Shown one piece after another: positions 34,787 through 42,113 of a stretch of DNA of 64,000 bases; position 1 is the stretch's first letter, and each line of letters begins with the position of its first letter. The notes under the pieces are model-generated. The model was not told the DNA's origin. It saw nothing but the letters and a program-made list of their open reading frames with translations, and made no database searches. Source of the DNA: Gallintestinimicrobium propionicum (GTDB lineage Bacteria; Bacillota; Clostridia; Lachnospirales; Lachnospiraceae); NCBI RefSeq assembly GCF_025567525.1, contig NZ_JAOQJY010000014.1:44202-108201 (forward strand), in the 5' to 3' direction. A program made the translations under genes and the position numbers.

Positions 34787-36664
34787 ATGTTATTCCATAA
34801 AAAAGAAAAGGCTCCGGAGGGACAACAGGCGGGGACAAAACCGGAGAAGCCCAGGAAAGTGCGCTGGTCGGAAAGAAGAGAACCGTCAGAAGCGGGGCTG
34901 GAAAGGTTTCAGGATTATCTGCAGACCTATTCCACGAACAAAGACCATCCGATAAAAATCCTGTGCAGTTTTTATAAAGGCAAGCAGAAGAAGCTGGTAG
35001 AAACAGGATTTTTCCTGATCCTGCAGCGCTCTCCGATCTGGATCATTCCGATTGCAACGAGCAACATCATCAATGCAGCGACGAATCCGGATGCAGGCTC
35101 CCTGGAGATCATCCTGCTGAATGTGATGGTTGCACTGCTCTTTATTATGCAGAACGCAGGAACGAACTATCTGGCAACGGTTGCATTTGCCAGCGTCAAC
35201 AGAGGAATTGAAGGCTCTCTTCGAAATGCAATGGTCAGAAAACTGCAGCAGCTCTCCATCATGTTCCACAAAGAAGTACAGTCAGGACGTCTGCAATCAA
35301 AGATCATGCGAGACGTGGAAAATGTTACGGAGCTTTTGAACCAGATTTTCAGAACCCTGTTTTTCTTTGTCCTGGATATTTCCGTGATCATTGTCATTAC
35401 TTTGCGGAAAAGTCCGATGGTATTTCTGTTTTTCCTTGTGGTCGTACCCTTTGCAGTCCTGACAATGCGGACGTTTAAAAAGCCTGTCCGGGAGAAAAAC
35501 CAGGAATTTCGAAGCGAGATGGAAAACACGCAGGGTGCAGTTGCCGAAATGCTTGAAATGATTCCGGTGGCGCGGGCACATGGTCTGCAGGAAGTGGAAA
35601 TCAGCAAGATGAATACCTACCTGAACCGGATCGTAGACCGCGGTTACAATCTGGATCTGATCAATGCGCTCTTCGGTGCAGTCAACTGGGTTGTATTCCA
35701 GTCCTTCCAGATGATCTGTCTTGCTTTTACTGCGTATCTGGCAGTCAAAGGCAAAATTTCGGTTGGCGAGGTTGTTCTGTATCAGACCTACTTCACCTCT
35801 CTGGTGGGACAGATTTCGACGCTGATCAATATTTATCCGCAGATCAGCAAGGGTTTGGAGTCTGTCAAGTCCATCGGCGACATCATGGGCAACAGCCATG
35901 TGGAGGAAAACAATTCCATTGTGCCGCTGGGGGAATTAAAGGGCGCAGTAAAATTTGTCAATGTGGATTTTAAATATCCTGGCAGCGATAAAAATACGCT
36001 GAGCGATTTCACTCTGGATGTAAAACCTGGGGAGAGCATTGCGCTGGTGGGAGAATCGGGTGCCGGAAAATCTACGGTTTTGAACCTGTTGATCGGCTTT
36101 ATCCCTCCGGTCAGCGGAAAGATCCTGATCGACGGCATCAATATGGTCAATCTGGATATCAATGAATATCGTCATCAGATCGCAGTCGTGCCGCAAAATA
36201 CAATCCTGTTTTCCGGAACGATTCTGGACAATATCGCTTACGGTCTGGAACATGTGACGGAAAAGGAAGTGATGGAGGTCATAAAGGATGTCGGACTGGA
36301 GGATATGATCGAAAAGCTTCCGGATGGCATCTATACGCAGCTGGGAGAACACGGGGATAAGCTTTCCGGCGGTCAGCGTCAGAGAATTTCCATCGCCAGG
36401 GCACTGATTCGTAAGCCGAAGATCATCGTATTCGATGAAGCCACGAGCGCGCTGGATTCTGCCTCCGAGAAAAAAGTTCAGGAAGCGACCAGCAACATGA
36501 TGAAAAACTGTACGACCTTCCTGGTGGCACACAGACTTTCCACGATCCGCAATGCGGACAGGATCGTTGCGATGCGGGACGGTAAGATTGTCGAAGTCGG
36601 CAGCTACGACGAGCTGATGGAAAAGAAAGGATATTTCTACGAGCTGAAAGCACTGCAGTCCTGA
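34787..36664 (+). CDS. ABC exporter, fused membrane and ATPase domains
   Basis: 625 residues. A charged ~75-residue N-terminal tail precedes a six-segment transmembrane domain (about 75-350). The ATPase domain has Walker A GESGAGKST at 422-430, the Q-loop VVPQNTILFSG, the signature LSGGQRQRISIARAL and Walker B IIVFDEATSALD, then the H-loop VAHRLST. All catalytic residues are present. As a type IV half-exporter it should act as a homodimer; the substrate (lipid, peptide or drug) cannot be told. The gene is the first after repeat copy 3, with AACGGGAGGG as RBS, and a small membrane protein gene follows. Confidence 0.93.
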   Translation: MLFHKKEKAPEGQQAGTKPEKPRKVRWSERREPSEAGLERFQDYLQTYSTNKDHPIKILCSFYKGKQKKLVETGFFLILQRSPIWIIPIATSNIINAATNPDAGSLEIILLNVMVALLFIMQNAGTNYLATVAFASVNRGIEGSLRNAMVRKLQQLSIMFHKEVQSGRLQSKIMRDVENVTELLNQIFRTLFFFVLDISVIIVITLRKSPMVFLFFLVVVPFAVLTMRTFKKPVREKNQEFRSEMENTQGAVAEMLEMIPVARAHGLQEVEISKMNTYLNRIVDRGYNLDLINALFGAVNWVVFQSFQMICLAFTAYLAVKGKISVGEVVLYQTYFTSLVGQISTLINIYPQISKGLESVKSIGDIMGNSHVEENNSIVPLGELKGAVKFVNVDFKYPGSDKNTLSDFTLDVKPGESIALVGESGAGKSTVLNLLIGFIPPVSGKILIDGINMVNLDINEYRHQIAVVPQNTILFSGTILDNIAYGLEHVTEKEVMEVIKDVGLEDMIEKLPDGIYTQLGEHGDKLSGGQRQRISIARALIRKPKIIVFDEATSALDSASEKKVQEATSNMMKNCTTFLVAHRLSTIRNADRIVAMRDGKIVEVGSYDELMEKKGYFYELKALQS

Positions 36665-36786
36665 CGCTGCAGCGTAGCTCGCCGTGGGTGCGGTGCGCAT
36701 CGACGGACGAAAAAGCGTATCGCAGGGGCGCTGAGCGCGCAGGATAGCGCGACTGGCTTGTGGAAAATTAAGGAGAAATATACGTT

Positions 36787-37191
36787 ATGAAACAATTGAG
36801 CAAGGCAAACTGGATTCGGCTGGCGTGCTTCAGCGCCGGGGGGACTCTTCTCTTTTATCTGGTGCCGCTGATTTTGATGCAGCTGCCCGATCCTGCAAAA
36901 GGCAACGCCATGGTTATTTTGGTTATGTTCGTCAATCAGGTCTTTATGGGTGTCGTTGGCTGGCATTCGAACTACTTTGGCAAATGGGGTATCTATATTC
37001 CGATGGTGCTGATCGTCCTGTATGGGATTTCAGAAGTCCTTTTCTTTGGGGGAATCGGCTGGAATATGGAGATCAATTACCTTCAGACCGCCTATATCAT
37101 CTATTTCTTAAAACGGATTATGAACAAGAGACAGCGGATGCAGGAACAAAAGAATCAGGTAAACTTCCCGAAGGGAATGGGGAGAAAGTAA
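36787..37191 (+). CDS. Small membrane protein of unknown function
   Basis: 134 residues with four hydrophobic segments (about 10-32, 40-58, 68-90, 95-110) and a basic C-terminus. TAAGGAGAAATATACGTT gives a good RBS. I recognise no family. It lies 122 bases after the ABC exporter gene with a GC-rich, hairpin-containing spacer between them, so it could be a partner of the exporter. Confidence 0.7.
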   Translation: MKQLSKANWIRLACFSAGGTLLFYLVPLILMQLPDPAKGNAMVILVMFVNQVFMGVVGWHSNYFGKWGIYIPMVLIVLYGISEVLFFGGIGWNMEINYLQTAYIIYFLKRIMNKRQRMQEQKNQVNFPKGMGRK

Positions 37192-37193
37192 TA

Positions 37194-37230
37194 CAATGGA
37201 CGGCGGATTATAAAAATCCGCCGTCCATTG
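37194..37230. terminator. Bidirectional terminator that also encodes the SDR C-terminus
   Basis: Perfect 16-base arms CAATGGACGGCGGATT (37194-37209) and AATCCGCCGTCCATTG (37215-37230) around ATAAA. The right arm encodes the last residues of the minus-strand SDR gene. Confidence 0.85.
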
Positions 37231-37969
37231 TGATAATCTGCCCGGTTAAGTAAAGGGGCGATTCTGCAAGCTTTAACGCAAGCAGTCCGACTTCCTCAGG
37301 CTGTCCCAAGCGGTCTGCGGGAATCTCTTCGATCAGTGCCTGCAGTTCCTCTTCAGAAAAACAGCGGTTCATGTCGGTGTCGATGACGCCGCAGGCAATG
37401 GCGTTTACCGCAATATTGCTGGGCGCAAGCTCCTTTGCCAGTGCGCGGGTCAGACTGTTGACTGCGCCTTTGGAGGCGGAGTAGGCGGTTTCCATTGAAG
37501 CGCCGACATTGCCCCAGACGGAGGAGATATTTAAAATCCGCCCGGAGTGGCGGTGCAGCATGAGTGGAACGGCGAGCTTACAGGTATAAAAGCAGGCGTC
37601 CAGATTGGTTGACATAACTCTGTGCCATTGGTCAGGGGACATGTCCGTTAAAAGTCCGATATGGGAAATTCCGGCATTGTTGACTAAAAGATTGAGACGG
37701 CGGATCGGGGCAAAAAGTTCCCTTACCGTTTCATAGTCGCCGAGGTCGCCGATAAAAGCGGCTGCCTGGATTGAATAAGCTTCGGAAAGGCTTTTACAGA
37801 GCGTTTCCAGCTTTTCCCGGTTCTGGCGGCAGGTTAAAATCAGGTCATAGCCTGCCTGCGCAAAGGTTTCGGCGATTGCTTTTCCGATACCACGAGACGC
37901 GCCGGTGATCAGCGCGATGGGGCGGGAGGAGCTTTCCGCCGGAAAAATAGGGGTAAGATCAGAGTACAT
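37208..37969 (-). CDS. Short-chain dehydrogenase/reductase, FabG-like
   Basis: 253 residues, classical SDR: cofactor motif TGASRGIGKAI at about residues 22-32, NNAG (NAGISHIG), catalytic Ser in LNISSVWGNVG, and Tyr-X3-Lys in YSASKGAV. The C-terminus GQIITMDGGFL is the usual FabG-type ending. Likely an NADPH-dependent 3-oxoacyl-ACP or sugar/alcohol reductase; no fatty-acid genes are adjacent, so its substrate is open. GGAGATTTTTT precedes the ATG. It is convergent with the small membrane-protein gene and its stop lies inside the shared terminator. Confidence 0.87.
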   Translation of the reverse strand: MYSDLTPIFPAESSSRPIALITGASRGIGKAIAETFAQAGYDLILTCRQNREKLETLCKSLSEAYSIQAAAFIGDLGDYETVRELFAPIRRLNLLVNNAGISHIGLLTDMSPDQWHRVMSTNLDACFYTCKLAVPLMLHRHSGRILNISSVWGNVGASMETAYSASKGAVNSLTRALAKELAPSNIAVNAIACGVIDTDMNRCFSEEELQALIEEIPADRLGQPEEVGLLALKLAESPLYLTGQIITMDGGFL

Positions 37970-38101
37970 AAAAAATCTCCATTCCGCAGGCGTTTTCTGA
38001 CACCTGGCACTACTGTGATGTTACAGTTTACACGTAGCTTTCATGGCACGAGGAAACTGTAATACTAGGATCAGCGTAGCACAGATTTCTTGTGTTGTCA
38101 C

Positions 38102-38130
38102 TTGTGAAAATGCCGGATTTTGCGTATACT
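38102..38130 (+). promoter_or_regulatory. Promoter of the thioredoxin reductase gene
   Basis: TTGTGA (38102-38107), 17-base spacer, TATACT (38125-38130), 77 bases before the ATG. Confidence 0.62.
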
Positions 38131-38206
38131 TTTGAAGAGGCAGTCGGCGCACAGGAAACAGTAACGATTCCAATAGTGCAAGCGTTGTCTGCAGAATGGA
38201 GGAATT

Positions 38207-39118
38207 ATGTACGATTTAATCATTATCGGTTCCGGTCCTGCGGGGCTCGGGGCGGCAATATATGGAAAACGGGCGGGATATTCCACGCTCGTGCTTGAAA
38301 AAAATCCCATGAGCGGCGGTCAGGTGTTAAATACCTGTGAGGTGGATAACTATCTGGGGCTTCCCGGTATCAACGGCTTTGACCTCGGCATGCAATTTCG
38401 GGAGCATGCGGACAGACTCGGTACGGAATTTGTGGAAGCGGATGTGACCGGAATCAAAAATTTGCCGGACTGCAAAAAGGTTCTGACGTCGGCTGGGGAG
38501 TTTACGGCAAAGGCGGTCATTATTGCAGCCGGTGCGGAGCACAAAAAGCTTGGCGTGCCCGGGGAGAAACGGCTGGCTGGCAGAGGTATTTCCTATTGTG
38601 CGACCTGTGACGGCGCTTTTTATAAGAAGAAAGTGACGGCAGTGATCGGCGGCGGGGATGTTGCTGTGGAGGATGCGATTTTCTTGGCGGGACTTTGTGA
38701 AAAGGTTTACCTGATCCACCGCAGGGACAGCCTGCGTGCGGCAAAGAGCCTGCAGGAAAAGCTGTTTACCCTGCCGAATGTGGAGCTGGTCTGGAACGCA
38801 GCTGTAGAGGAAATCACGGGAGAAGCCTTCGTGACCGGCGTGCAGCTTTTGGATACACAGACAAAAGAAGAGCGTTTTGTCGCGGCGGACGGAATCTTTA
38901 TTGCGGTCGGGATTCAGCCGGTGTCCGAGAGCTTCAAGAGCCTTGTAAAAACGGACGAAGCAGGCTATATCTGTGCGGGAGAGGACTGCTGCACGAGCGT
39001 ACCGGGCATTTTTGCAGTCGGGGATGTGCGGACGAAAAAGCTGCGTCAGATCGTGACGGCGGTTGCAGACGGGGCAAATGCGGTCAACTCTGTGCAGGAA
39101 TATTTCCAGACACGGTAA
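38207..39118 (+). CDS. trxB: Thioredoxin reductase-like flavoprotein
   Basis: 303 residues. FAD-binding GSGPAGLGAAIYG at the N-terminus, redox-active CATC (Cys131, Cys134) in ISYCATCDGAF, a pyridine-nucleotide motif GGGDVAVEDA, HRRDSLRAAKS, and the C-terminal FAD motif GIFAVGDVRTK. It has the full TrxB layout. In the nucleotide motif a Val takes the position of the common Ser/Ala, and the basic HRR contact usual for NADPH is kept. It likely reduces thioredoxin, though no trxA is adjacent. GGAGGAATT precedes the ATG. Monocistronic with its own promoter. Confidence 0.9.
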   Translation: MYDLIIIGSGPAGLGAAIYGKRAGYSTLVLEKNPMSGGQVLNTCEVDNYLGLPGINGFDLGMQFREHADRLGTEFVEADVTGIKNLPDCKKVLTSAGEFTAKAVIIAAGAEHKKLGVPGEKRLAGRGISYCATCDGAFYKKKVTAVIGGGDVAVEDAIFLAGLCEKVYLIHRRDSLRAAKSLQEKLFTLPNVELVWNAAVEEITGEAFVTGVQLLDTQTKEERFVAADGIFIAVGIQPVSESFKSLVKTDEAGYICAGEDCCTSVPGIFAVGDVRTKKLRQIVTAVADGANAVNSVQEYFQTR

Positions 39119-39242
39119 AAAAACAGCGTCCAAAGGGAAAACTGCTGGTCACCGGAGCAACTAAAGATGCTTTGGCTGTATGAAGTCATAAAAAATTCAT
39201 AAATTTGTTACAGTATTTCCGTCAGATTGCGATCTGCAGGAA

Positions 39243-39271
39243 TTGACAAAAATAACATGGAGTGCTATAGT
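39243..39271 (+). promoter_or_regulatory. Promoter of the NlpC/P60 peptidase gene
   Basis: Consensus TTGACA (39243-39248), 17-base spacer, TATAGT (39266-39271), 61 bases before the ATG. Confidence 0.8.
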
Positions 39272-39331
39272 ATATTTCGGATTTAATAATTTTGTAACAA
39301 ATGTAACAATTTTGAGAATCGGGAGTAATCC

Positions 39332-40711
39332 ATGCATTATCATAAGATTAAAATGACCGCAGCGGCTATGGCGATGGCAGTATTAGTTACCGGAAACATG
39401 CCTGCTGCAGAACTAAATACAGCGACGGTATCCGCAAAGTCTGCGATATCAGCAGTCCTGCCGGCAGCAGGCGTTGGCCTGGTATTAAATGACGGTGTTT
39501 CGGTATCGCAGATTCGTGAAGAAATTAAAAAGAGAAAAGAAGAAAAAGAGCCGGCAGAGCCGGTTGCATCCAGCGACACCAAGGCATCTGTAACACAGAC
39601 AGTCGCAGAATCTGCGACAGAAGCAGAGGCTGCAGTGGAGGCGGAAAGCACAGCTGAGACGGAGATTATCGAAGCGGTAGAGCCGGTATTAAAAGAGCCT
39701 GAGACGAAGATCTCCGATGAAGAGCGTGAAAAGGAACAGGACGTTCTGATCATCGCGCAGGTCAACGATTATGTAAATATCCGCAGCACCGCCAGCACGG
39801 ACGGCGAAATCGTCGGTAAGCTGTATAACAATTCTGTCGGCACGCTGGTTGCAAAGGACGGCGACTGGTATCAGGTAAAATCCGGCAGCGTAGAAGGCTA
39901 TGTTAAGGCGGAGTATTTCAAGACCGGAGACGAGGCGGAGAAGATCGCAGATGAAGTCGGCCAGAAGATGGCGACTGTCAACACCGAGACCCTGAAGGTC
40001 AGAAGCGATGCGAGCCTGGAAGCGAGCGTTATTGGTCTGGTTCCAGGAGGCGAAGAGCTTTCCGTTCTGGATGAAGAAAACGGTTTCGTCAAAGTCAGCA
40101 TTGAGGAAGGTGATGGCTGGGTTTCCGAGGATTATGTCGTAGTTGCAACAGAGTATGTGACCGCAGAATCCATCGAAGAAGAGAAAGCCAGAATTGCCGA
40201 AGAAGAAAAGGCAAGAGAAGACGCAAAGAAAGCCGCGCAGGCAGCGGAAGAGCGCATGAAAGCGAAGGAAAAGGCAAAGGAAGGGAAGAATGCCGAGATA
40301 ACGGATAAGAGTACTTCTTCCGAATCCACTGCTTCTCAGCAGGCGACAGTTTCATCTTCTGGTTCCGGCTTGGGACAGTCTGTTGCAAACTATGCGGTAA
40401 AGTTTGTAGGTAATCCCTATGTATACGGTGGGACAAGTTTGACAAACGGTGCGGACTGCTCCGGTTTTGTTATGAGCGTTTATAAGAATTTCGGCGTATC
40501 CCTGCCGCATTCCTCCACTTCCGACCGTTATGTCGGTTATAACGTAGGAAGTCTGGCAAACGCGCAGCCCGGTGATTTGGTTTGCTATTCCGGACATGTT
40601 GCGATTTATATCGGTAACGGACAGATCGTCCATGCCAGCACGGAAGCAACCGGTATCAAGATTTCGAACGCAAGCTACAGAACACCTGTGGCGATCAGAC
40701 GTATTTTCTAA
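39332..40711 (+). CDS. Secreted SH3b-NlpC/P60 peptidoglycan peptidase
   Basis: 459 residues. A signal peptide (about 1-30, hydrophobic AAAMAMAVLVTGN) directs export. Two bacterial SH3 domains follow (about 145-190 from VNDYVNIRSTASTDG, and 215-265 from VNTETLKVRSDASLE), then an Ala/Glu/Lys-rich coiled coil (about 275-325) and a C-terminal NlpC/P60 domain. The catalytic Cys is Cys376 in NGADCSGFV; His partners lie in GHVAIYIGNG and IVHAST. Such enzymes cut D-Glu-diaminopimelate peptides during wall turnover or daughter-cell separation. The gene has its own consensus promoter and a terminator that abuts repeat copy 4. Confidence 0.94.
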   Translation: MHYHKIKMTAAAMAMAVLVTGNMPAAELNTATVSAKSAISAVLPAAGVGLVLNDGVSVSQIREEIKKRKEEKEPAEPVASSDTKASVTQTVAESATEAEAAVEAESTAETEIIEAVEPVLKEPETKISDEEREKEQDVLIIAQVNDYVNIRSTASTDGEIVGKLYNNSVGTLVAKDGDWYQVKSGSVEGYVKAEYFKTGDEAEKIADEVGQKMATVNTETLKVRSDASLEASVIGLVPGGEELSVLDEENGFVKVSIEEGDGWVSEDYVVVATEYVTAESIEEEKARIAEEEKAREDAKKAAQAAEERMKAKEKAKEGKNAEITDKSTSSESTASQQATVSSSGSGLGQSVANYAVKFVGNPYVYGGTSLTNGADCSGFVMSVYKNFGVSLPHSSTSDRYVGYNVGSLANAQPGDLVCYSGHVAIYIGNGQIVHASTEATGIKISNASYRTPVAIRRIF

Positions 40712-40749
40712 GACGGCTGCAGTAAATACGCAAAATAAAATAAGAAATA

Positions 40750-40786
40750 GAGAAACCGCTGTGCAGGAATGTACGGCGGTTTTCTC
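40750..40786 (+). terminator. Terminator after the NlpC/P60 gene
   Basis: GAGAAACCGCTGT pairs with ACGGCGGTTTTCTC (with a bulge and G-U pairs). It abuts repeat copy 4. Confidence 0.7.
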
Positions 40787-40908
40787 ATCGTATTGGAAAC
40801 TTCGTTTCCATACGATAATAAACGCTCCGCGAGGATGCGCACTCGGCGCAGTGGTAGATGGTTGCTGAAGCAACCGCGCCTCGGCGCGAGAATGTGCCAA
40901 GGCACATT
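40787..40908 (+). repeat. Multi-hairpin repeat, copy 4
   Basis: Matches copies at 9462 and 34615 over ~120 bases. Here the first stem is ATCGTATTGGAAAC/GTTTCCATACGAT, with T in place of the bulged A of the other copies. The later stems GGTTGC-TGAA-GCAACC, GCGCC-TC-GGCGC and AATGTGCC-AA-GGCACATT are intact. Confidence 0.88.
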
Positions 40909-41069
40909 CTTTTTCACAGGGAGAAAGCGAAAATCTGCCCATTGTTTCAAAACACGGAAATTGTCTGATATTGATAAAAAGCAGCAATGAAATTTCAGGA
41001 GCCGGATTTGTTAAAATACACAAGAAGGAACAAAAATGTGCGAAATAACAAAAATGAAAACTCACATAG

Positions 41070-41140
41070 TTATCCACATCGAAAAAAGGCGAAAAATGCA
41101 GGAAATTAAGTTATACACTATTTTATCCACATTATCCACA
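41070..41140 (+). promoter_or_regulatory. Cluster of DnaA boxes upstream of hpf
   Basis: Three perfect TTATCCACA boxes on the + strand at 41070-41078, 41123-41131 and 41132-41140 (the last two directly adjacent), plus a near match TTATACACT at 41111. The region around is AT-rich. dnaA and dnaN are not next to it, so a classical origin is unlikely; a DnaA-titration site or a DnaA-responsive promoter are options. The remainder of 40909-41388 holds the hpf promoter and nothing else that I can identify. Confidence 0.65.
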
Positions 41141-41291
41141 GACGAAAAAACCGAATCCTGTGGAATACGGAATGTCCAAAACAAACAGTTGTTTTGTGAA
41201 GTTATCACAGCAATCCGGTTTTTGGCGGCAGTCTGAAAAGAAATATAATTGTCAGAAAAAAAAGACAATTGTTTAAAATGCTCAGAAAATA

Positions 41292-41320
41292 TTGCCTGGG
41301 ACGAGGACTTATGGTATAAT
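41292..41320 (+). promoter_or_regulatory. Promoter of hpf
   Basis: TTGCCT (41292-41297), 17-base spacer, TATAAT (41315-41320), 69 bases before the start codon. Confidence 0.7.
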
Positions 41321-41388
41321 CTGAATAAGGATAGAGAAAGAAAGCTCTTGCAATATCCTAATTATGGACCAGAAGGGATGATGATTTT

Positions 41389-41916
41389 ATGAAGATGATT
41401 ATCAGCGGAAAAAACATTGACGTTACACCCGGTCTGCGCAGTGCAGTAGAAGCAAAGCTCGGTAAGCTGGAGCGGTATTTTACAGCGGATACGGAAATCT
41501 ATGTAACATTAAGTGTGGAAAAGGACAGACAGAAAATTGAAGTGACCATCCCGATGAAAGGAAACATTATCCGGTCGGAGCAGACCAGCAGCGATATGTA
41601 TGTATCGATCGATCTGGTAGAGGAAATTATCGAGAGACAGCTCAGAAGATACAAGACGAAGCTGATCGCACAGCAGCAGGCGGCTGCAAGCTTCCAGCCT
41701 GATTACCTGGAAGGGGATGAAGAAGAGGAGGAAGAGGTTAAAATCGTCAGAACCAAGAAGTTCGATATCAAACCGATGTATCCGGAGGATGCCTGCGTAC
41801 AGATGGAGCTTTTAGGACACAGCTTTTATGTATTCTGCAATGCAGAGACGGATCAGGTAAATGTTGTTTACAGAAGAAAAGGCAATACCTACGGGCTGAT
41901 TGAGCCGGAAGTATAA
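41389..41916 (+). CDS. hpf: Ribosome hibernation promoting factor, long form
   Basis: 175 residues. N-terminal S30AE domain (about 1-100): MKMIISGKNIDVTPGLRSAV at the start and the basic segment with RRYKTKLIAQQ. After an acidic linker (EGDEEEEEEVKIVRTKKF) comes the C-terminal dimerisation domain (KPMYPEDACVQMELLGHSFYVFCN). The two-domain form pairs 70S ribosomes into inactive 100S dimers in stationary phase. AGAAGGGATGATG precedes the ATG. Own promoter, a DnaA-box cluster upstream, and a strong terminator after it, so it is monocistronic. Confidence 0.94.
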   Translation: MKMIISGKNIDVTPGLRSAVEAKLGKLERYFTADTEIYVTLSVEKDRQKIEVTIPMKGNIIRSEQTSSDMYVSIDLVEEIIERQLRRYKTKLIAQQQAAASFQPDYLEGDEEEEEEVKIVRTKKFDIKPMYPEDACVQMELLGHSFYVFCNAETDQVNVVYRRKGNTYGLIEPEV

Positions 41917-41955
41917 ATCTGGACAGAGCCATTGACAAATTTGAATCAGCAAACC

Positions 41956-41992
41956 AAAATCGGGCGGGAGCGAAAGCTTCCGCCCGATTTTG
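41956..41992 (+). terminator. Terminator after hpf
   Basis: A 16-pair stem (41956-41971 with 41976-41991, one G-U) around GAAA, with flanking A and T tracts. Confidence 0.9.
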
Positions 41993-42052
41993 CGGTGCGC
42001 TTTACAGCGATGTACGTTATGCCGCAAGGCGCACTGCGCAGCACTTCTGCAG

Positions 42053-42081
42053 TTGCCCGCCATCCTGTATTATGCTAAGAT
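42053..42081 (+). promoter_or_regulatory. Promoter of the surface-glycan cluster
   Basis: TTGCCC (42053-42058), 17-base spacer, TAAGAT (42076-42081), 32 bases before the start codon at 42114. Confidence 0.5.
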
Positions 42082-42113
42082 GTAACAGACACGAAAGAAG
42101 AAGGAGAAAGAAC

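Noticed and set aside
41070..41140. DnaA boxes interpreted as the chromosomal origin.
   Set aside because: No dnaA, dnaN, rpmH or gyrase genes are adjacent, and the number of boxes is small for a Firmicute oriC.
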